Below are positions 46,262 through 55,729 of a stretch of 64,000 bases of DNA, piece after piece (positions within the stretch are counted from its first letter, which is position 1; every line of letters starts with the position of its first letter). The position numbers were made by a program, and so were the translations under genes. Under the pieces are notes generated by a model that worked only from the letters and a program-made list of their open reading frames with translations, searched no databases and was not told where the DNA came from. Source of the DNA: an uncultured Castellaniella sp. (GTDB lineage: Bacteria; Pseudomonadota; Gammaproteobacteria; Burkholderiales; Burkholderiaceae_B); assembly GCF_937988725.1 (NCBI RefSeq), contig NZ_CALKHS010000004.1, positions 186,001-250,000 on the forward strand. The letters run 5' to 3'.

Positions 46262-47334
46262 TGGACTGGTTGAATATCCTGAACGCCTACGGCGCGAGCC
46301 TGATCGGCGAAACGTCCTGGCTGGTCGTCTGGACGCTGGTCAAGATCGTCGTCATCGCGGTGCCCATCATCCTGTGCGTGGCCTACCTGACGTACTGGGA
46401 ACGCAAGATGATCGGCTTCATGCACGTGCGCCTGGGGCCCAACCGCGTGGGCTACCGAGGCCTGCTGCAGCCTTTCGCCGACGTCTTCAAGCTGCTGACC
46501 AAAGAACTGATTGTGCCGAGCAAGGCCAATCCGGTGCTGTACATCCTGGCTCCGGTGGTCACGCTGATGCCGGCGCTGGCGGCCTGGGCGGTGATTCCGT
46601 TCCAGCCCGACGTCGTTCTGGCCAACATCAATGCCGGGCTGCTGTTCATCATGGCCATCACCTCGATCGGGGTGTACGGCGTGATCGTGGCGGGCTGGGC
46701 GTCCAACTCCAAATACGCCCTGCTGTCGGCGCTGCGCGCGTCCGCCCAGATGGTGTCCTACGAACTGGCGGTCGGCTTCGTGCTGGTCACGGTGCTGCTG
46801 GTCTCCGGCACGCTGAACCTGTCGGGCATCGTGGTGGGGCAGGGGACAGGCTGGTTCGCGGAACGCGGCATCAGCTTCATGTCCTGGAACTGGCTGCCGC
46901 TCCTGCCGCTGTTCATCATCTACGTGATCGCGTCGGTGGCGGAAACCAACCGCCACCCCTTCGACATGGCGGAATGCGAATCCGAAATCGTGGCCGGTCA
47001 CATGGTGGAATATTCGGGCATGGGCTTCGCCCTGTTCTTCCTGGGTGAATACGCCAACATGATCCTGTTGTCCGCCATGGCGGCGGTCATGTTCCTGGGA
47101 GGCTGGCTGCCGCCGCTGGACATCGCGCCGTTCACCTGGGTGCCGGGCTGGCTGTGGCTGGGCATCAAGACCTTCTTCGTCGTGTCCATGTTCATCTGGT
47201 TCCGCGCCACCTTCCCGCGCTACCGCTATGACCAGATCATGCGTCTGGGCTGGAAGGTCTTCATCCCCCTGACGGGGGTCTGGCTGGTGGTCGTGGCGGT
47301 CTGGATGCAGACGCCCTGGAACATCTGGCAGTAA
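46261..47334 (+). CDS. nuoH: NADH-quinone oxidoreductase subunit H
   Basis: A 357-residue membrane subunit with about eight helices that joins the two arms of complex I and forms part of the quinone cavity. ERKMIGFMHVRLGPNRVG and AETNRHPFDMAECESEIVAG are the conserved loops. Overlaps nuoG by one base. Confidence 0.98.
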   Translation: MDWLNILNAYGASLIGETSWLVVWTLVKIVVIAVPIILCVAYLTYWERKMIGFMHVRLGPNRVGYRGLLQPFADVFKLLTKELIVPSKANPVLYILAPVVTLMPALAAWAVIPFQPDVVLANINAGLLFIMAITSIGVYGVIVAGWASNSKYALLSALRASAQMVSYELAVGFVLVTVLLVSGTLNLSGIVVGQGTGWFAERGISFMSWNWLPLLPLFIIYVIASVAETNRHPFDMAECESEIVAGHMVEYSGMGFALFFLGEYANMILLSAMAAVMFLGGWLPPLDIAPFTWVPGWLWLGIKTFFVVSMFIWFRATFPRYRYDQIMRLGWKVFIPLTGVWLVVVAVWMQTPWNIWQ

Positions 47335-47344
47335 GGGGTACATC

Positions 47345-47833
47345 ATGGAAGCAATCAAGGACTTCTTCGGCAGTCTGATGCTGAAGGAAATGTTCGAAGG
47401 CATGCGCCTGACGGGCAAATATTTCTTCAAGCGCAAGGTCACCCTGCGCTATCCGGTCGAAAAAACGCCGGCGTCGCCGCGTTTCCGGGGGCTGCACGCC
47501 CAGCGTCGCTACGCGAACGGCGAGGAACGCTGCATCGCCTGCAAGCTGTGCGAAGCCGTCTGCCCGGCCCTGGCCATCACCATCGAATCCACTCAGCGCG
47601 AGGACGGCACCCGCCGCACCACGCGCTACGACATCGACCTGGCGAAGTGCATCTTCTGCGGCTTCTGCGAGGAAGCCTGTCCGACCGATGCCATCGTCGA
47701 AACGCACCTGCACGAATATCACGCCGAAAAGCGCGGTGATCTGTATTTCACCAAGGACATGCTGCTGGCCGTGGGCGACCGCTACGAATCGGAAATCGCC
47801 GCCCGTCGCGCCGCCGACGCGCCCTATCGTTGA
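47345..47833 (+). CDS. nuoI: NADH-quinone oxidoreductase subunit I
   Basis: A 162-residue ferredoxin-like subunit carrying clusters N6a and N6b. The two 4Fe-4S motifs are CIACKLCEAVCP and CIFCGFCEEACP. The N-terminal amphipathic stretch anchors it to the membrane arm. Normal length for the family. Confidence 0.98.
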   Translation: MEAIKDFFGSLMLKEMFEGMRLTGKYFFKRKVTLRYPVEKTPASPRFRGLHAQRRYANGEERCIACKLCEAVCPALAITIESTQREDGTRRTTRYDIDLAKCIFCGFCEEACPTDAIVETHLHEYHAEKRGDLYFTKDMLLAVGDRYESEIAARRAADAPYR

Positions 47834-47849
47834 TGCCGGAAGACCGACC

Positions 47850-48479
47850 ATGAGTTTTGATTCAATCCTGTTCTATCTGCTGGCCATCGTGCTGGTCGTG
47901 GCGGCGTTCCGCGTCATCACCGCCAACAGCCCCGTCACCGGGGTGCTGCACCTGATCCTGGCCTTTTTCACGGCGTCCATGATGTGGATGCTGATCCAGG
48001 CGGAATTCCTGGCGCTGGCGCTGATGATCGTCTACGTGGGCGCCGTGATGGTGCTGTTCCTGTTCGTCGTCATGATGCTGGACATGCGCTCGGAAGGCCT
48101 GAAGAGCGGCCTGAAGGTCTACCTGCCCCTGGGGCTGACCGTGGGCGGCATCATGGTGCTGGAAATGGCCTTCGTGGTGCTGCGTTCCTGGGGCGACGCC
48201 CCGGCGCTGCCGCAGCCGGCCGACAATTTCGACAACACCCTGGCCCTGGGCACGGCCATGTACACGGACTTCAGCTACGCCGTGCAGGTGGGCGGCCTGA
48301 TCCTGCTGGTGGGCATGATCGCCGCCATCGCGCTGACCATGCGCAAGCGCAGCGACTACAAGCGCACCAACCCCGGCAAGCAGGTGCGCGTGAGGGCTTC
48401 CGATCGGATCCGCATCGTGAAGATGTCTTCCGTGGTAGATACGCCCGCCGCCCCCGAATCCGAAGGAGCCGAAAAATGA
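47850..48479 (+). CDS. nuoJ: NADH-quinone oxidoreductase subunit J
   Basis: A 209-residue membrane subunit with five helices in the proton-translocating arm. ALMIVYVGAVMVLFLFVVMM is the conserved helix 3 region. The tail (VRASDRIRIVKMSSVVDTP and on) is polar and variable. The ATG at 47850 starts at the first helix; the longer open frame upstream runs within nuoI. Its stop overlaps the nuoK start. Confidence 0.96.
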   Translation: MSFDSILFYLLAIVLVVAAFRVITANSPVTGVLHLILAFFTASMMWMLIQAEFLALALMIVYVGAVMVLFLFVVMMLDMRSEGLKSGLKVYLPLGLTVGGIMVLEMAFVVLRSWGDAPALPQPADNFDNTLALGTAMYTDFSYAVQVGGLILLVGMIAAIALTMRKRSDYKRTNPGKQVRVRASDRIRIVKMSSVVDTPAAPESEGAEK

Positions 48480-48787
48480 TGCAAATCGGACTGAGCCATT
48501 ATCTGATCGTCGGCGCCATCCTGTTCGCCATCGGCGTGTTCGGCTTTTTTCTGAACCGGCGCAACCTGATCGTGCTGCTGATGTCGATCGAATTGATCCT
48601 GCTGGCGGCCAACATGAACTTCGTGGCCTTTTCCGTCTGGTCGGGCAATCCCGCCGGGCAGGTCTTCGTGTTCTTCGTGCTGACGGTGGCGGCTGCCGAG
48701 GCCGCCATCGGGCTGGCCATTCTGGTGCTGCTGTTCCGCAATCTCAGCACCATCAATGTCGACAAGCTCGACCAGCTGAAGGGGTAA
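48476..48787 (+). CDS. nuoK: NADH-quinone oxidoreductase subunit K
   Basis: A 103-residue, three-helix membrane subunit related to MrpC. SIELILLAANMNFVAFS contains the conserved membrane glutamate, and AAAEAAIGLAILVLLFRN the second one. GGAG lies seven bases before the ATG at 48476; a second ATG immediately follows. Overlaps nuoJ by four bases. Confidence 0.97.
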   Translation: MMQIGLSHYLIVGAILFAIGVFGFFLNRRNLIVLLMSIELILLAANMNFVAFSVWSGNPAGQVFVFFVLTVAAAEAAIGLAILVLLFRNLSTINVDKLDQLKG

Positions 48788-48794
48788 GGGCGTC

Positions 48795-50849
48795 ATGACC
48801 GCGCAAAGTCTTTATTTGTTGATCGCCCTGGCGCCTCTGGCGACGGCCGTGCTGATCGGGTTTTTCGCCACCGGCTTCATGGGTTCATGGCTGGGCCGCC
48901 GGGCGACGCATACGCTCGCTGTCCTGGGGGTGGCGGTGTCCTTCGTCGGATCGCTGGTCGTGCTGCAGCAGGTGCTGGGCGGCCAGACCTTCGACGGCAC
49001 GATCTACACCTGGTCCATGATCGGGCCGTTCAAGTTCGAGATCGGCTTCCTGATCGATTCCCTGACGGCCCTGATGATGGTGGTCGTCACCGGCGTGTCG
49101 CTGATGGTGCACATCTACACCATCGGCTACATGGCCGAAGACCCCGGCTACAACCGCTTCTTCTCCTACATCTCGCTGTTCACGTTCTCCATGCTGATGC
49201 TGGTGATGTCGAACAACATGCTGCAGCTGTTCTTCGGCTGGGAAGCGGTCGGCCTGGTGTCCTACCTGCTGATCGGCTTCTATTATTCCAAGCCGTCCGC
49301 CATCTTCGCCAACCTGAAGGCCTTCATGGTCAACCGGGTGGGGGATTTCGGCTTCGTGCTGGGCATCGGCCTGCTGTACGCCTACGCCGGCAGCCTGAAC
49401 TACGCGGAAGTCTTCGCGCAGGCCGACAAGCTCGGCGCCATCGTCTTCCCGGGCACCGACTGGCAGATGCTGACCGTCGCCTGCCTGTGCCTGTTCGTGG
49501 GCGCCATGGGCAAATCCGCCCAGGCCCCGCTGCACGTCTGGCTGCCCGATTCCATGGAAGGCCCGACCCCCATTTCCGCCCTGATCCACGCCGCCACCAT
49601 GGTGACGGCGGGCATCTTCATGGTGGCGCGCTTCTCGCCGGTCTATGAACTGAGCGAAACCGCGCTGTCGGTCATCATGGTGATCGGCGCCTTCGGGGCC
49701 CTGTTCCTGGGCATCCTGGGCGTGGTGCAGAACGACATCAAGCGCGTCGTGGCCTATTCCACGCTGTCGCAGCTGGGCTACATGGTCGTGGCGCTGGGCG
49801 CGTCCGCCTATTCGGTGGCGATCTTCCACCTGATGACGCACGCCTTCTTCAAGGCCCTGCTGTTCCTGGGCTCGGGCTCGGTCATCATGGGCATGCTGCA
49901 CGATCAGGACATGCGCCACATGGGCGGCCTGTGGAAGCGCATGCCGATCACCTGGATCACCATGCTGATCGGCACGCTGGCCCTGGTGGGCACGCCGTTC
50001 TTCTCGGGCTTCTACTCGAAGGAAAGCATCATCGCCGCCGCCGAGGCCGCCAACATCCCGGGCGCGGGCTTCGCCTACGCCCTGACCCTGACGGGCGTGT
50101 TCGTGACCTCGCTGTATTCCTTCCGCCTGTACTTCCTGGTCTTCCACGGCAAGGAACGCTATGAAGATCACGGCGATCATGGCCACGACCACGATCACGA
50201 TCACGCCCATGGCGAAGGCCATTGGGTCAGCCACGGCGACGGCCCCAGCATCCATGCCCTGCATGGCGCCAAGCCCAAGGAGTCGCCCTGGGTGGTCACG
50301 CTGCCGCTGTCCATCCTGGCCTTCATGTCGGTCGTGGCGGGCGTCTGGTTCGTCGACCCGCTGCTGTTCGACGGCTATTTCGGCAAGTCCATCACGGTGC
50401 TGGCGCAGCACCCGGCGATGGCGGCGCTGGCCGAGGAATGGCACGGCTGGGTGGGCTTCGGCCTGCATGGCCTGACGTCCGTGCCCTTCCTGCTGTTGCT
50501 GGCCGGCTTCGTGGTGGCCTGGTACTGCTGGCTGATCAACCCGGCCGTACCGGCGGCGATCGCCCGCGCCCTGGCGCCGGTGTACCGCCTGCTGGACAAC
50601 AAGTACTACTTCGACTGGTTCAATGAACAGGTCCTGGCTCGCTTTGTCCGCAATCTGGGGCGCGGCCTGTGGCAGGGCGGCGACCGCGGCATCATCGACG
50701 GCCTGGTCGTCAACGGCAGCGCCCGCCTGGTGGGGGCCGCGGCCGCGACGACGCGCCTGCTGCAGTCCGGCTATATCTACCACTACGCCTTCGCCATGAT
50801 CATCGGCATCATGGTGTTTCTCACATTCTTCGTCCTGATGGTTCATTGA
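48795..50849 (+). CDS. nuoL: NADH-quinone oxidoreductase subunit L
   Basis: A 684-residue Mrp-antiporter-type proton-pumping subunit, the distal one with the long lateral helix. NNMLQLFFGWEAVGLVSYLLIG carries the key glutamate and LHVWLPDSMEGPTPISALIHAATM the conserved helix 7-8 region. Near residues 455-490 there is a histidine- and aspartate-rich hydrophilic loop (DHGDHGHDHDHDHAHGEGH), absent from E. coli NuoL as I recall it. The stop overlaps the nuoM start as TGATG. Confidence 0.97.
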   Translation: MTAQSLYLLIALAPLATAVLIGFFATGFMGSWLGRRATHTLAVLGVAVSFVGSLVVLQQVLGGQTFDGTIYTWSMIGPFKFEIGFLIDSLTALMMVVVTGVSLMVHIYTIGYMAEDPGYNRFFSYISLFTFSMLMLVMSNNMLQLFFGWEAVGLVSYLLIGFYYSKPSAIFANLKAFMVNRVGDFGFVLGIGLLYAYAGSLNYAEVFAQADKLGAIVFPGTDWQMLTVACLCLFVGAMGKSAQAPLHVWLPDSMEGPTPISALIHAATMVTAGIFMVARFSPVYELSETALSVIMVIGAFGALFLGILGVVQNDIKRVVAYSTLSQLGYMVVALGASAYSVAIFHLMTHAFFKALLFLGSGSVIMGMLHDQDMRHMGGLWKRMPITWITMLIGTLALVGTPFFSGFYSKESIIAAAEAANIPGAGFAYALTLTGVFVTSLYSFRLYFLVFHGKERYEDHGDHGHDHDHDHAHGEGHWVSHGDGPSIHALHGAKPKESPWVVTLPLSILAFMSVVAGVWFVDPLLFDGYFGKSITVLAQHPAMAALAEEWHGWVGFGLHGLTSVPFLLLLAGFVVAWYCWLINPAVPAAIARALAPVYRLLDNKYYFDWFNEQVLARFVRNLGRGLWQGGDRGIIDGLVVNGSARLVGAAAATTRLLQSGYIYHYAFAMIIGIMVFLTFFVLMVH

Positions 50850-52348
50850 TGGCTAGCGAAATGGCGTCTTCTACACTCCCCTGGCTGACCCTGTCGATCT
50901 TCGTCCCGATCATCTTCGGGCTGTTGGTGCTGCTGACCGGCCGGGACGACAATCCGCGCACCGCCCGGGTGCTGTCGCTGGCGGGGTCCATCGTCGGCCT
51001 GCTGGTGACGATTCCCCTGTACACGGGCTTCAATCCGAAGACGGCGGACATGCAGTTCGTCGAGAACACCCCGTGGATCGAGGCCTTCAACCTGAACTAC
51101 CACCTGGGCATCGACGGGATCTCGGTCTGGTTCGTGCTGCTGACGGCCTTCATCACCATCCTCGTGATCCTGGCCGGCTGGGAAGTCATCAAGTCCCGCG
51201 TGGCGCAGTACAACGCCGCCTTCCTGATCCTGTCGGGTCTGATGATCGGCGTCTTCAGCGCGCTGGACGGCATGCTGTTCTACGTGTTCTTCGAGGCCAC
51301 CCTGATCCCGATGTACATCATCATCGGCGCCTGGGGCGGTCCCAACCGGGTCTATGCCGCGTTCAAGTTCTTCCTGTACACGCTGCTGGGCTCGCTGCTG
51401 ACCCTGATCGCCTTCATCTACCTGTGGCACGCGGCCGGCGGCTCGTTCGACATCGCCACCTGGCACAAGCTGCCTCTCAGCTACACCGAGCAGATGTTCG
51501 TCTTCATCGCGCTGTTCGCCGCGTTCGCCGTGAAGATCCCGATGTGGCCGATCCACACCTGGCTGCCGGACGCCCACGTGGAAGCCCCCACGGGCGGGTC
51601 CATCGTGCTGGCCGCCATCATGCTGAAGCTGGGCGCCTACGCCTTCCTGCGCTTCTCGCTGCCGATCGCGCCGGACGCCTCCCACAGCCTGGCGGGGATG
51701 ATGATCGCCCTGTCGCTGGTGGCCGTGATCTACATCGGCCTGGTCGCCATCGTCCAGGACGACATGAAGAAGCTGGTGGCCTATTCGTCCGTGGCGCACA
51801 TGGGCTTCGTCACCCTGGGCTTCTTCGTCTTCAACATCACGGGCCTGGAAGGCGCCATCATCCAGATGATCTCGCACGGCTTCGTGTCGGGCGCCATGTT
51901 CATGTGCATCGGCGTCATGTACGACCGCCTGCACACGCGCCGCATCGACGCCTACGGCGGCATCATCAACCGCATGCCGCGCTTCGTGACCTATTTCGTG
52001 CTGTTTTCCATGGCCAACGCCGGCCTGCCCGGCACCAGCGGTTTCGTGGGTGAATTCACCGTGATCCTGGGGGCCGTGCAGTACAACTTCTGGATCGGCC
52101 TGCTGGCGGCATCCGCCCTGATCTGGGGCGCGGGCTATTCCCTGTGGATGGTCAAGCGGGTCGCTTTCGGCCCGGTGGCCAACGAACAGGTGGACGGCAT
52201 GAAGGACATCAACCGCCGGGAATTCCTGATCCTGGGCCTGCTGGCGATCTTCACGCTGTTCATGGGGATCTACCCCAGTTTCTTCACCGATCTGATGCAC
52301 CCTTCCGTGCAGGCGTTGCTGGATCACGTCGCTCAATCGAAACTGTAG
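50849..52348 (+). CDS. nuoM: NADH-quinone oxidoreductase subunit M
   Basis: A 499-residue antiporter-like proton-pumping subunit. FFEATLIPMYIIIGAWGG has the essential glutamate, and HTWLPDAHVEAPTGGSI the conserved helix 8 region. The ATG at 50849 overlaps the nuoL stop; another at 50861 would drop four residues. The frame is open far upstream in nuoL but without similarity there. Confidence 0.97.
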   Translation: MASEMASSTLPWLTLSIFVPIIFGLLVLLTGRDDNPRTARVLSLAGSIVGLLVTIPLYTGFNPKTADMQFVENTPWIEAFNLNYHLGIDGISVWFVLLTAFITILVILAGWEVIKSRVAQYNAAFLILSGLMIGVFSALDGMLFYVFFEATLIPMYIIIGAWGGPNRVYAAFKFFLYTLLGSLLTLIAFIYLWHAAGGSFDIATWHKLPLSYTEQMFVFIALFAAFAVKIPMWPIHTWLPDAHVEAPTGGSIVLAAIMLKLGAYAFLRFSLPIAPDASHSLAGMMIALSLVAVIYIGLVAIVQDDMKKLVAYSSVAHMGFVTLGFFVFNITGLEGAIIQMISHGFVSGAMFMCIGVMYDRLHTRRIDAYGGIINRMPRFVTYFVLFSMANAGLPGTSGFVGEFTVILGAVQYNFWIGLLAASALIWGAGYSLWMVKRVAFGPVANEQVDGMKDINRREFLILGLLAIFTLFMGIYPSFFTDLMHPSVQALLDHVAQSKL

Positions 52349-52360
52349 ACCGGAATCACG

Positions 52361-53845
52361 ATGCAAAATCTTTTCGACTTCGCGCTGGCGACCCCCGAGA
52401 TCGTGCTGCTGGTACTGACCGGGGCCGTGCTGCTGATCGATGCCTTCGGCAACGAGCCCCAGCGGCGCATGACCTTCATCCTGACCATGGGCACTTTGCT
52501 GGTGGCGGTGCTGGTGTCCTGGGGGCAGTGGGGAGAGGGCGTCCAGGGCCGCACCTTCAGCGGCCTGTACGTGACCGATTCCCTGGCCCATTTCCTGAAG
52601 ATCCTGTCGGCCATCGCCGTGGCGGTCACGCTGATCTACGGCCGCGCCTACGCGGAAAAACGCGACATGATGGCGCGCGGCGGGGAACTCTATTCCCTGG
52701 CGCTGCTGATGCTGCTGGGTGAATTCGTCATGATCTCGGCCGGCAGCATGCTGACGGTGTACCTGGGCGTGGAACTGATGTCCTTCGCCCTGTATGCGCT
52801 GGTGGCCCTGCGCCGCGACCACCTGCCGGCCACGGAAGCGGCCATGAAGTACTACGTGCTGGGCTGCCTGGCCTCCGGCATTCTGCTCTACGGCATGTCC
52901 ATGATCTACGGCGCCACCGGCCAGCTGGGCCTGGCGGAAATCGCCCAGGTCATCCGCGACGGCGGCGCGCAGCGCCTGCCGCTGGTGTTCGGCGTGGTGT
53001 TCATCGTCTCGGGCCTGGCGTTCAAGCTGACCGCCGCTCCCTTCCACATGTGGACGCCGGACGTCTACCAGGGTGCGCCGACCACGGTCACGCTGCTGGT
53101 CGGGGCCGCGCCGAAATTCGCCGCCTTCGCCATCACCCTGCGCCTGCTGATCGAAGCCCTGCACGGCATCGCCATCGACTGGCAGCCCATGCTGCTGATT
53201 ATGGCGGCCCTGTCGCTGGCCATCGGCAACATCGTGGCCATCGCCCAGTCCAACTTCAAGCGCATGCTGGCGTATTCGACCATCTCGCACATGGGCTTCG
53301 TCTTCCTGGGCCTGCTGTCGGGCGTGTACCAGGGCCAGGCCGGCGCCAGCGCGGCGGCCTACGGTTCGTCGCTGTTCTACATCGTCATCTACGTGCTGAC
53401 GACGCTGTCCACCTTCGGCCTGATCATGCTGATGTCGCGCCAGGGCTTCGAGTGCGAGGAAATCGCCGACCTGAAGGGCCTGAACCGCCGCAATCCGCTG
53501 CTGGCCGGCGTACTGCTGCTGTCCATGTTCTCGCTGGCGGGGATTCCGCCGCTGTCCGGCTTCTACGCCAAGCTCGTGGTGCTGCAGGCCCTGGTGGGCG
53601 CGGGCCACGTGCCCCTGGCGGTGTTCGCCGTGCTGATGTCGGTGATCGGCGCCTTCTACTACCTGCGCGTGGTCAAGATGGCCTATTTCGACGAGCCGGA
53701 CGACGGCGTCACCCTCAGTTCGGGCACGACGGTCACGCGCGGCGTGATGTCGCTGAACGGCCTGCTGGTGATCGGCCTGGGTATTCTACCGGGCGGCCTG
53801 ATGGCCCTGTGCATCAACGTCATCCAGCAATCGCTGCGCTTCTGA
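52361..53845 (+). CDS. nuoN: NADH-quinone oxidoreductase subunit N
   Basis: A 494-residue antiporter-like subunit, the last of the three proton pumps next to NuoK. VYLGVELMSFALYALVAL and PFHMWTPDVYQGAPTTVT are the conserved regions. It completes the 14-subunit operon and is followed after 13 bases by the DUF2818 gene. Confidence 0.97.
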   Translation: MQNLFDFALATPEIVLLVLTGAVLLIDAFGNEPQRRMTFILTMGTLLVAVLVSWGQWGEGVQGRTFSGLYVTDSLAHFLKILSAIAVAVTLIYGRAYAEKRDMMARGGELYSLALLMLLGEFVMISAGSMLTVYLGVELMSFALYALVALRRDHLPATEAAMKYYVLGCLASGILLYGMSMIYGATGQLGLAEIAQVIRDGGAQRLPLVFGVVFIVSGLAFKLTAAPFHMWTPDVYQGAPTTVTLLVGAAPKFAAFAITLRLLIEALHGIAIDWQPMLLIMAALSLAIGNIVAIAQSNFKRMLAYSTISHMGFVFLGLLSGVYQGQAGASAAAYGSSLFYIVIYVLTTLSTFGLIMLMSRQGFECEEIADLKGLNRRNPLLAGVLLLSMFSLAGIPPLSGFYAKLVVLQALVGAGHVPLAVFAVLMSVIGAFYYLRVVKMAYFDEPDDGVTLSSGTTVTRGVMSLNGLLVIGLGILPGGLMALCINVIQQSLRF

Positions 53846-53858
53846 GGGTGCTGGCTTC

Positions 53859-54440
53859 ATGACCCTGACGCTCGCGGTCTGGCTGGTGATCCTGGGCGCC
53901 CTGGCGCTGGCCAATCTGCCGTTCCTGGTCGAACGTCCCCTGGTCCCCTGGCCCTGGGGGCGCGCCTGCCGCTCCTACGGCGGGCTGTCTCGCTGGATCG
54001 TCGCGCTGGGGTTCCTGATCCTGCTGGCCGTCTGGGCCTGGGGCACGCTGAACCTGGTGGGCGGCGCCTTCGGCGGCGTGGGCGGCCCCCTGTTCGTGGT
54101 GAAGCTGCTGATCAGCATCGCCCTGGCGGCATTGCTGCTCTATGCGCCGGGGTGGATGGCGCAAGGCGCCGGCCAGGCCCCGCAGGGATCGGCCTCGGGC
54201 CGTGAAGGCGCCGCGGCCAAGGCGGCGGGCCAGTCAACGGGCAAGCCCTTCATCGACCGCTTCCTGGAAGCCCTGGTCGGTTATGTGCTGGTCGGCACCT
54301 TGGGGTTCACGATGGAACTGGACCTGGGCAATGCCTTTCCCCAGGGCTGGGAATTCTATGCCGTGACCCTGGCCCTGTTCCTGGTGCTGGGCTACCCGGG
54401 CTTCGTCTGGCGCTACCTGCTGCAGCGCCGCCGGCGTTAA
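53859..54440 (+). CDS. Enlarged DUF2818 membrane protein, end of the nuo operon
   Basis: A 193-residue membrane protein. The N-terminus (VWLVILGALALANLPFLVER) and C-terminus (PQGWEFYAVTLALFLVLGYPGF) match DUF2818, a family of about 100 residues commonly downstream of nuoN in beta-proteobacteria. Between them lies an extra ~85-90 residues: two more hydrophobic segments (IVALGFLILLAVWAWG and LFVVKLLISIALAALLLYAP) and a polar Gly/Ala/Gln-rich stretch. Role unknown; a link to complex I is inferred only from position, 13 bases after nuoN. Confidence 0.8.
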   Translation: MTLTLAVWLVILGALALANLPFLVERPLVPWPWGRACRSYGGLSRWIVALGFLILLAVWAWGTLNLVGGAFGGVGGPLFVVKLLISIALAALLLYAPGWMAQGAGQAPQGSASGREGAAAKAAGQSTGKPFIDRFLEALVGYVLVGTLGFTMELDLGNAFPQGWEFYAVTLALFLVLGYPGFVWRYLLQRRRR

Positions 54441-54486
54441 GGCGCCGCGCATCCTGCGCCTGGCAGTGGCCTGGGAGCCGCCGGCG

Positions 54487-55584
54487 CTATCGATCCCACA
54501 GCGTCTCCGGCCCGATGTCGGCCAGCATCCGGCAGCCGGTCAGCGCCATCGCCACTTCCAGCTCTCCTCTCAGCACCTGAATCAGGTGGGCCGCCGCAGG
54601 CGCGCCCCCCACAGCCAGCGCGTGCAGCACGGGCCGTCCGATCAGCACGCCCCGGGCGCCCAGCGCCAGGGCTTTCAGAATGTCGGTGCCCCGGCGGATG
54701 CCCCCGTCCATCAGGATGGGGAGGCGGCCTTCGGCCGCCTGCGCGATGCCGGGCAGCGCATCCAGGGTGGACGGCAGCGTGTCCAGGCAGCGGCCGCCGT
54801 GGTTGGAGACGATCAGGCCGTCGATGCCGTGCGCCAGCGCCGCACGGGCGTCGTCCGGGTCCAGGATGCCCTTCAGCCACAGCGCCGTGCCGGGCAGTTG
54901 CGCACGCAGCCAGGCGACGTCGTCCCAGGTCGGGGCGGCGTCCAGCAGTCCGCTGTCGAACAGCGGGCTGCCGCCGGGCGGCGTCGGCCGCGCCGCCGGG
55001 GGCGACAGGCCGTCCAGGTGGACGGAACGAATATGGCCGGGCAGGTGAAAGCCGCTGCGCTGTTCGGCATTGCGCACTCCGTTGACGGGGGCGTCGACGG
55101 TCAGCACCAGAGTCCGGGCGCCGGCGCCCGCGGCGCGGCGGGCCAGCGCCAGCGTGTCGTCCCGGCGCGCCTGGGCATAGAGCTGGAACCACAGCGGCGG
55201 CGGGCCGGGCAGGGCGGCCAGGGTTTCGATGGGCGTGCCCGACTGGGCGCTGACGATGAAGGGCGTATGCGTGGCCGCGGCGGCCAGGGCCGTGGCCTGT
55301 TCGGCGTCCGGGTGGACTAGGCCGTGCCAGGCCATGGGCGCGATCAGGATGGGGTGCGCCAGGGCCTGGCCGTTCAGTTCCAGCCGGGTGTGCGCCCCGG
55401 CCAGCGGCCGCAGCGCGCGGCTGCGCAGGCGGACGCCGGCGTAGGCGTCCCGGTTGGCCCGGACGGTGATTTCGTCCGCGCCCCCCGATTCCAGCCAGGT
55501 CCAGACGGCCGGGTCCAGCCGTTCGCGGGCAAGGTCGGCATAGTCCTGGGCGCAGAGGGGAGACGAGAGAGACAGGGCGTTCAT
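54487..55584 (-). CDS. FMN-dependent alpha-hydroxy-acid oxidase/dehydrogenase
   Basis: A 365-residue TIM-barrel flavoprotein of the lactate/glycolate/mandelate oxidase family. LIAPMAWHGLVHPD near residue 90, LVLTVDAPVNGVRN in the middle and the active-site VSNHGGRCLD (His base, Arg substrate anchor) are diagnostic. ILMDGGIRRGTDILKALALGA is the FMN phosphate site. The usual VSNHGGRQLD has Cys in place of Gln. The hydroxy acid used is unknown. The ATG at 55584 (MNALSLSS) is chosen; one nine codons upstream is possible. It converges on the DUF2818 gene. Confidence 0.9.
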   Translation of the reverse strand: MNALSLSSPLCAQDYADLARERLDPAVWTWLESGGADEITVRANRDAYAGVRLRSRALRPLAGAHTRLELNGQALAHPILIAPMAWHGLVHPDAEQATALAAAATHTPFIVSAQSGTPIETLAALPGPPPLWFQLYAQARRDDTLALARRAAGAGARTLVLTVDAPVNGVRNAEQRSGFHLPGHIRSVHLDGLSPPAARPTPPGGSPLFDSGLLDAAPTWDDVAWLRAQLPGTALWLKGILDPDDARAALAHGIDGLIVSNHGGRCLDTLPSTLDALPGIAQAAEGRLPILMDGGIRRGTDILKALALGARGVLIGRPVLHALAVGGAPAAAHLIQVLRGELEVAMALTGCRMLADIGPETLWDR

Positions 55585-55729
55585 GGAAGCGGGCTGTGTA
55601 CGGCGATTCATGTGGGTAGGGCGCTCGATGTCCGGCGGGCGCGGAAGCGTGGGTCATGGCCGGCTGTCGTGGCGCGCGCCGCCCCGTCTGACGGGTAAAA
55701 TGGCCGCGCACTATTGGGAGACCGGATTC

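Noticed and set aside
50843..53608. A 921-codon open frame antisense to nuoM-nuoN.
   Set aside because: Extreme His/Gln/Asp/Arg content from reversed hydrophobic codons, so a shadow.
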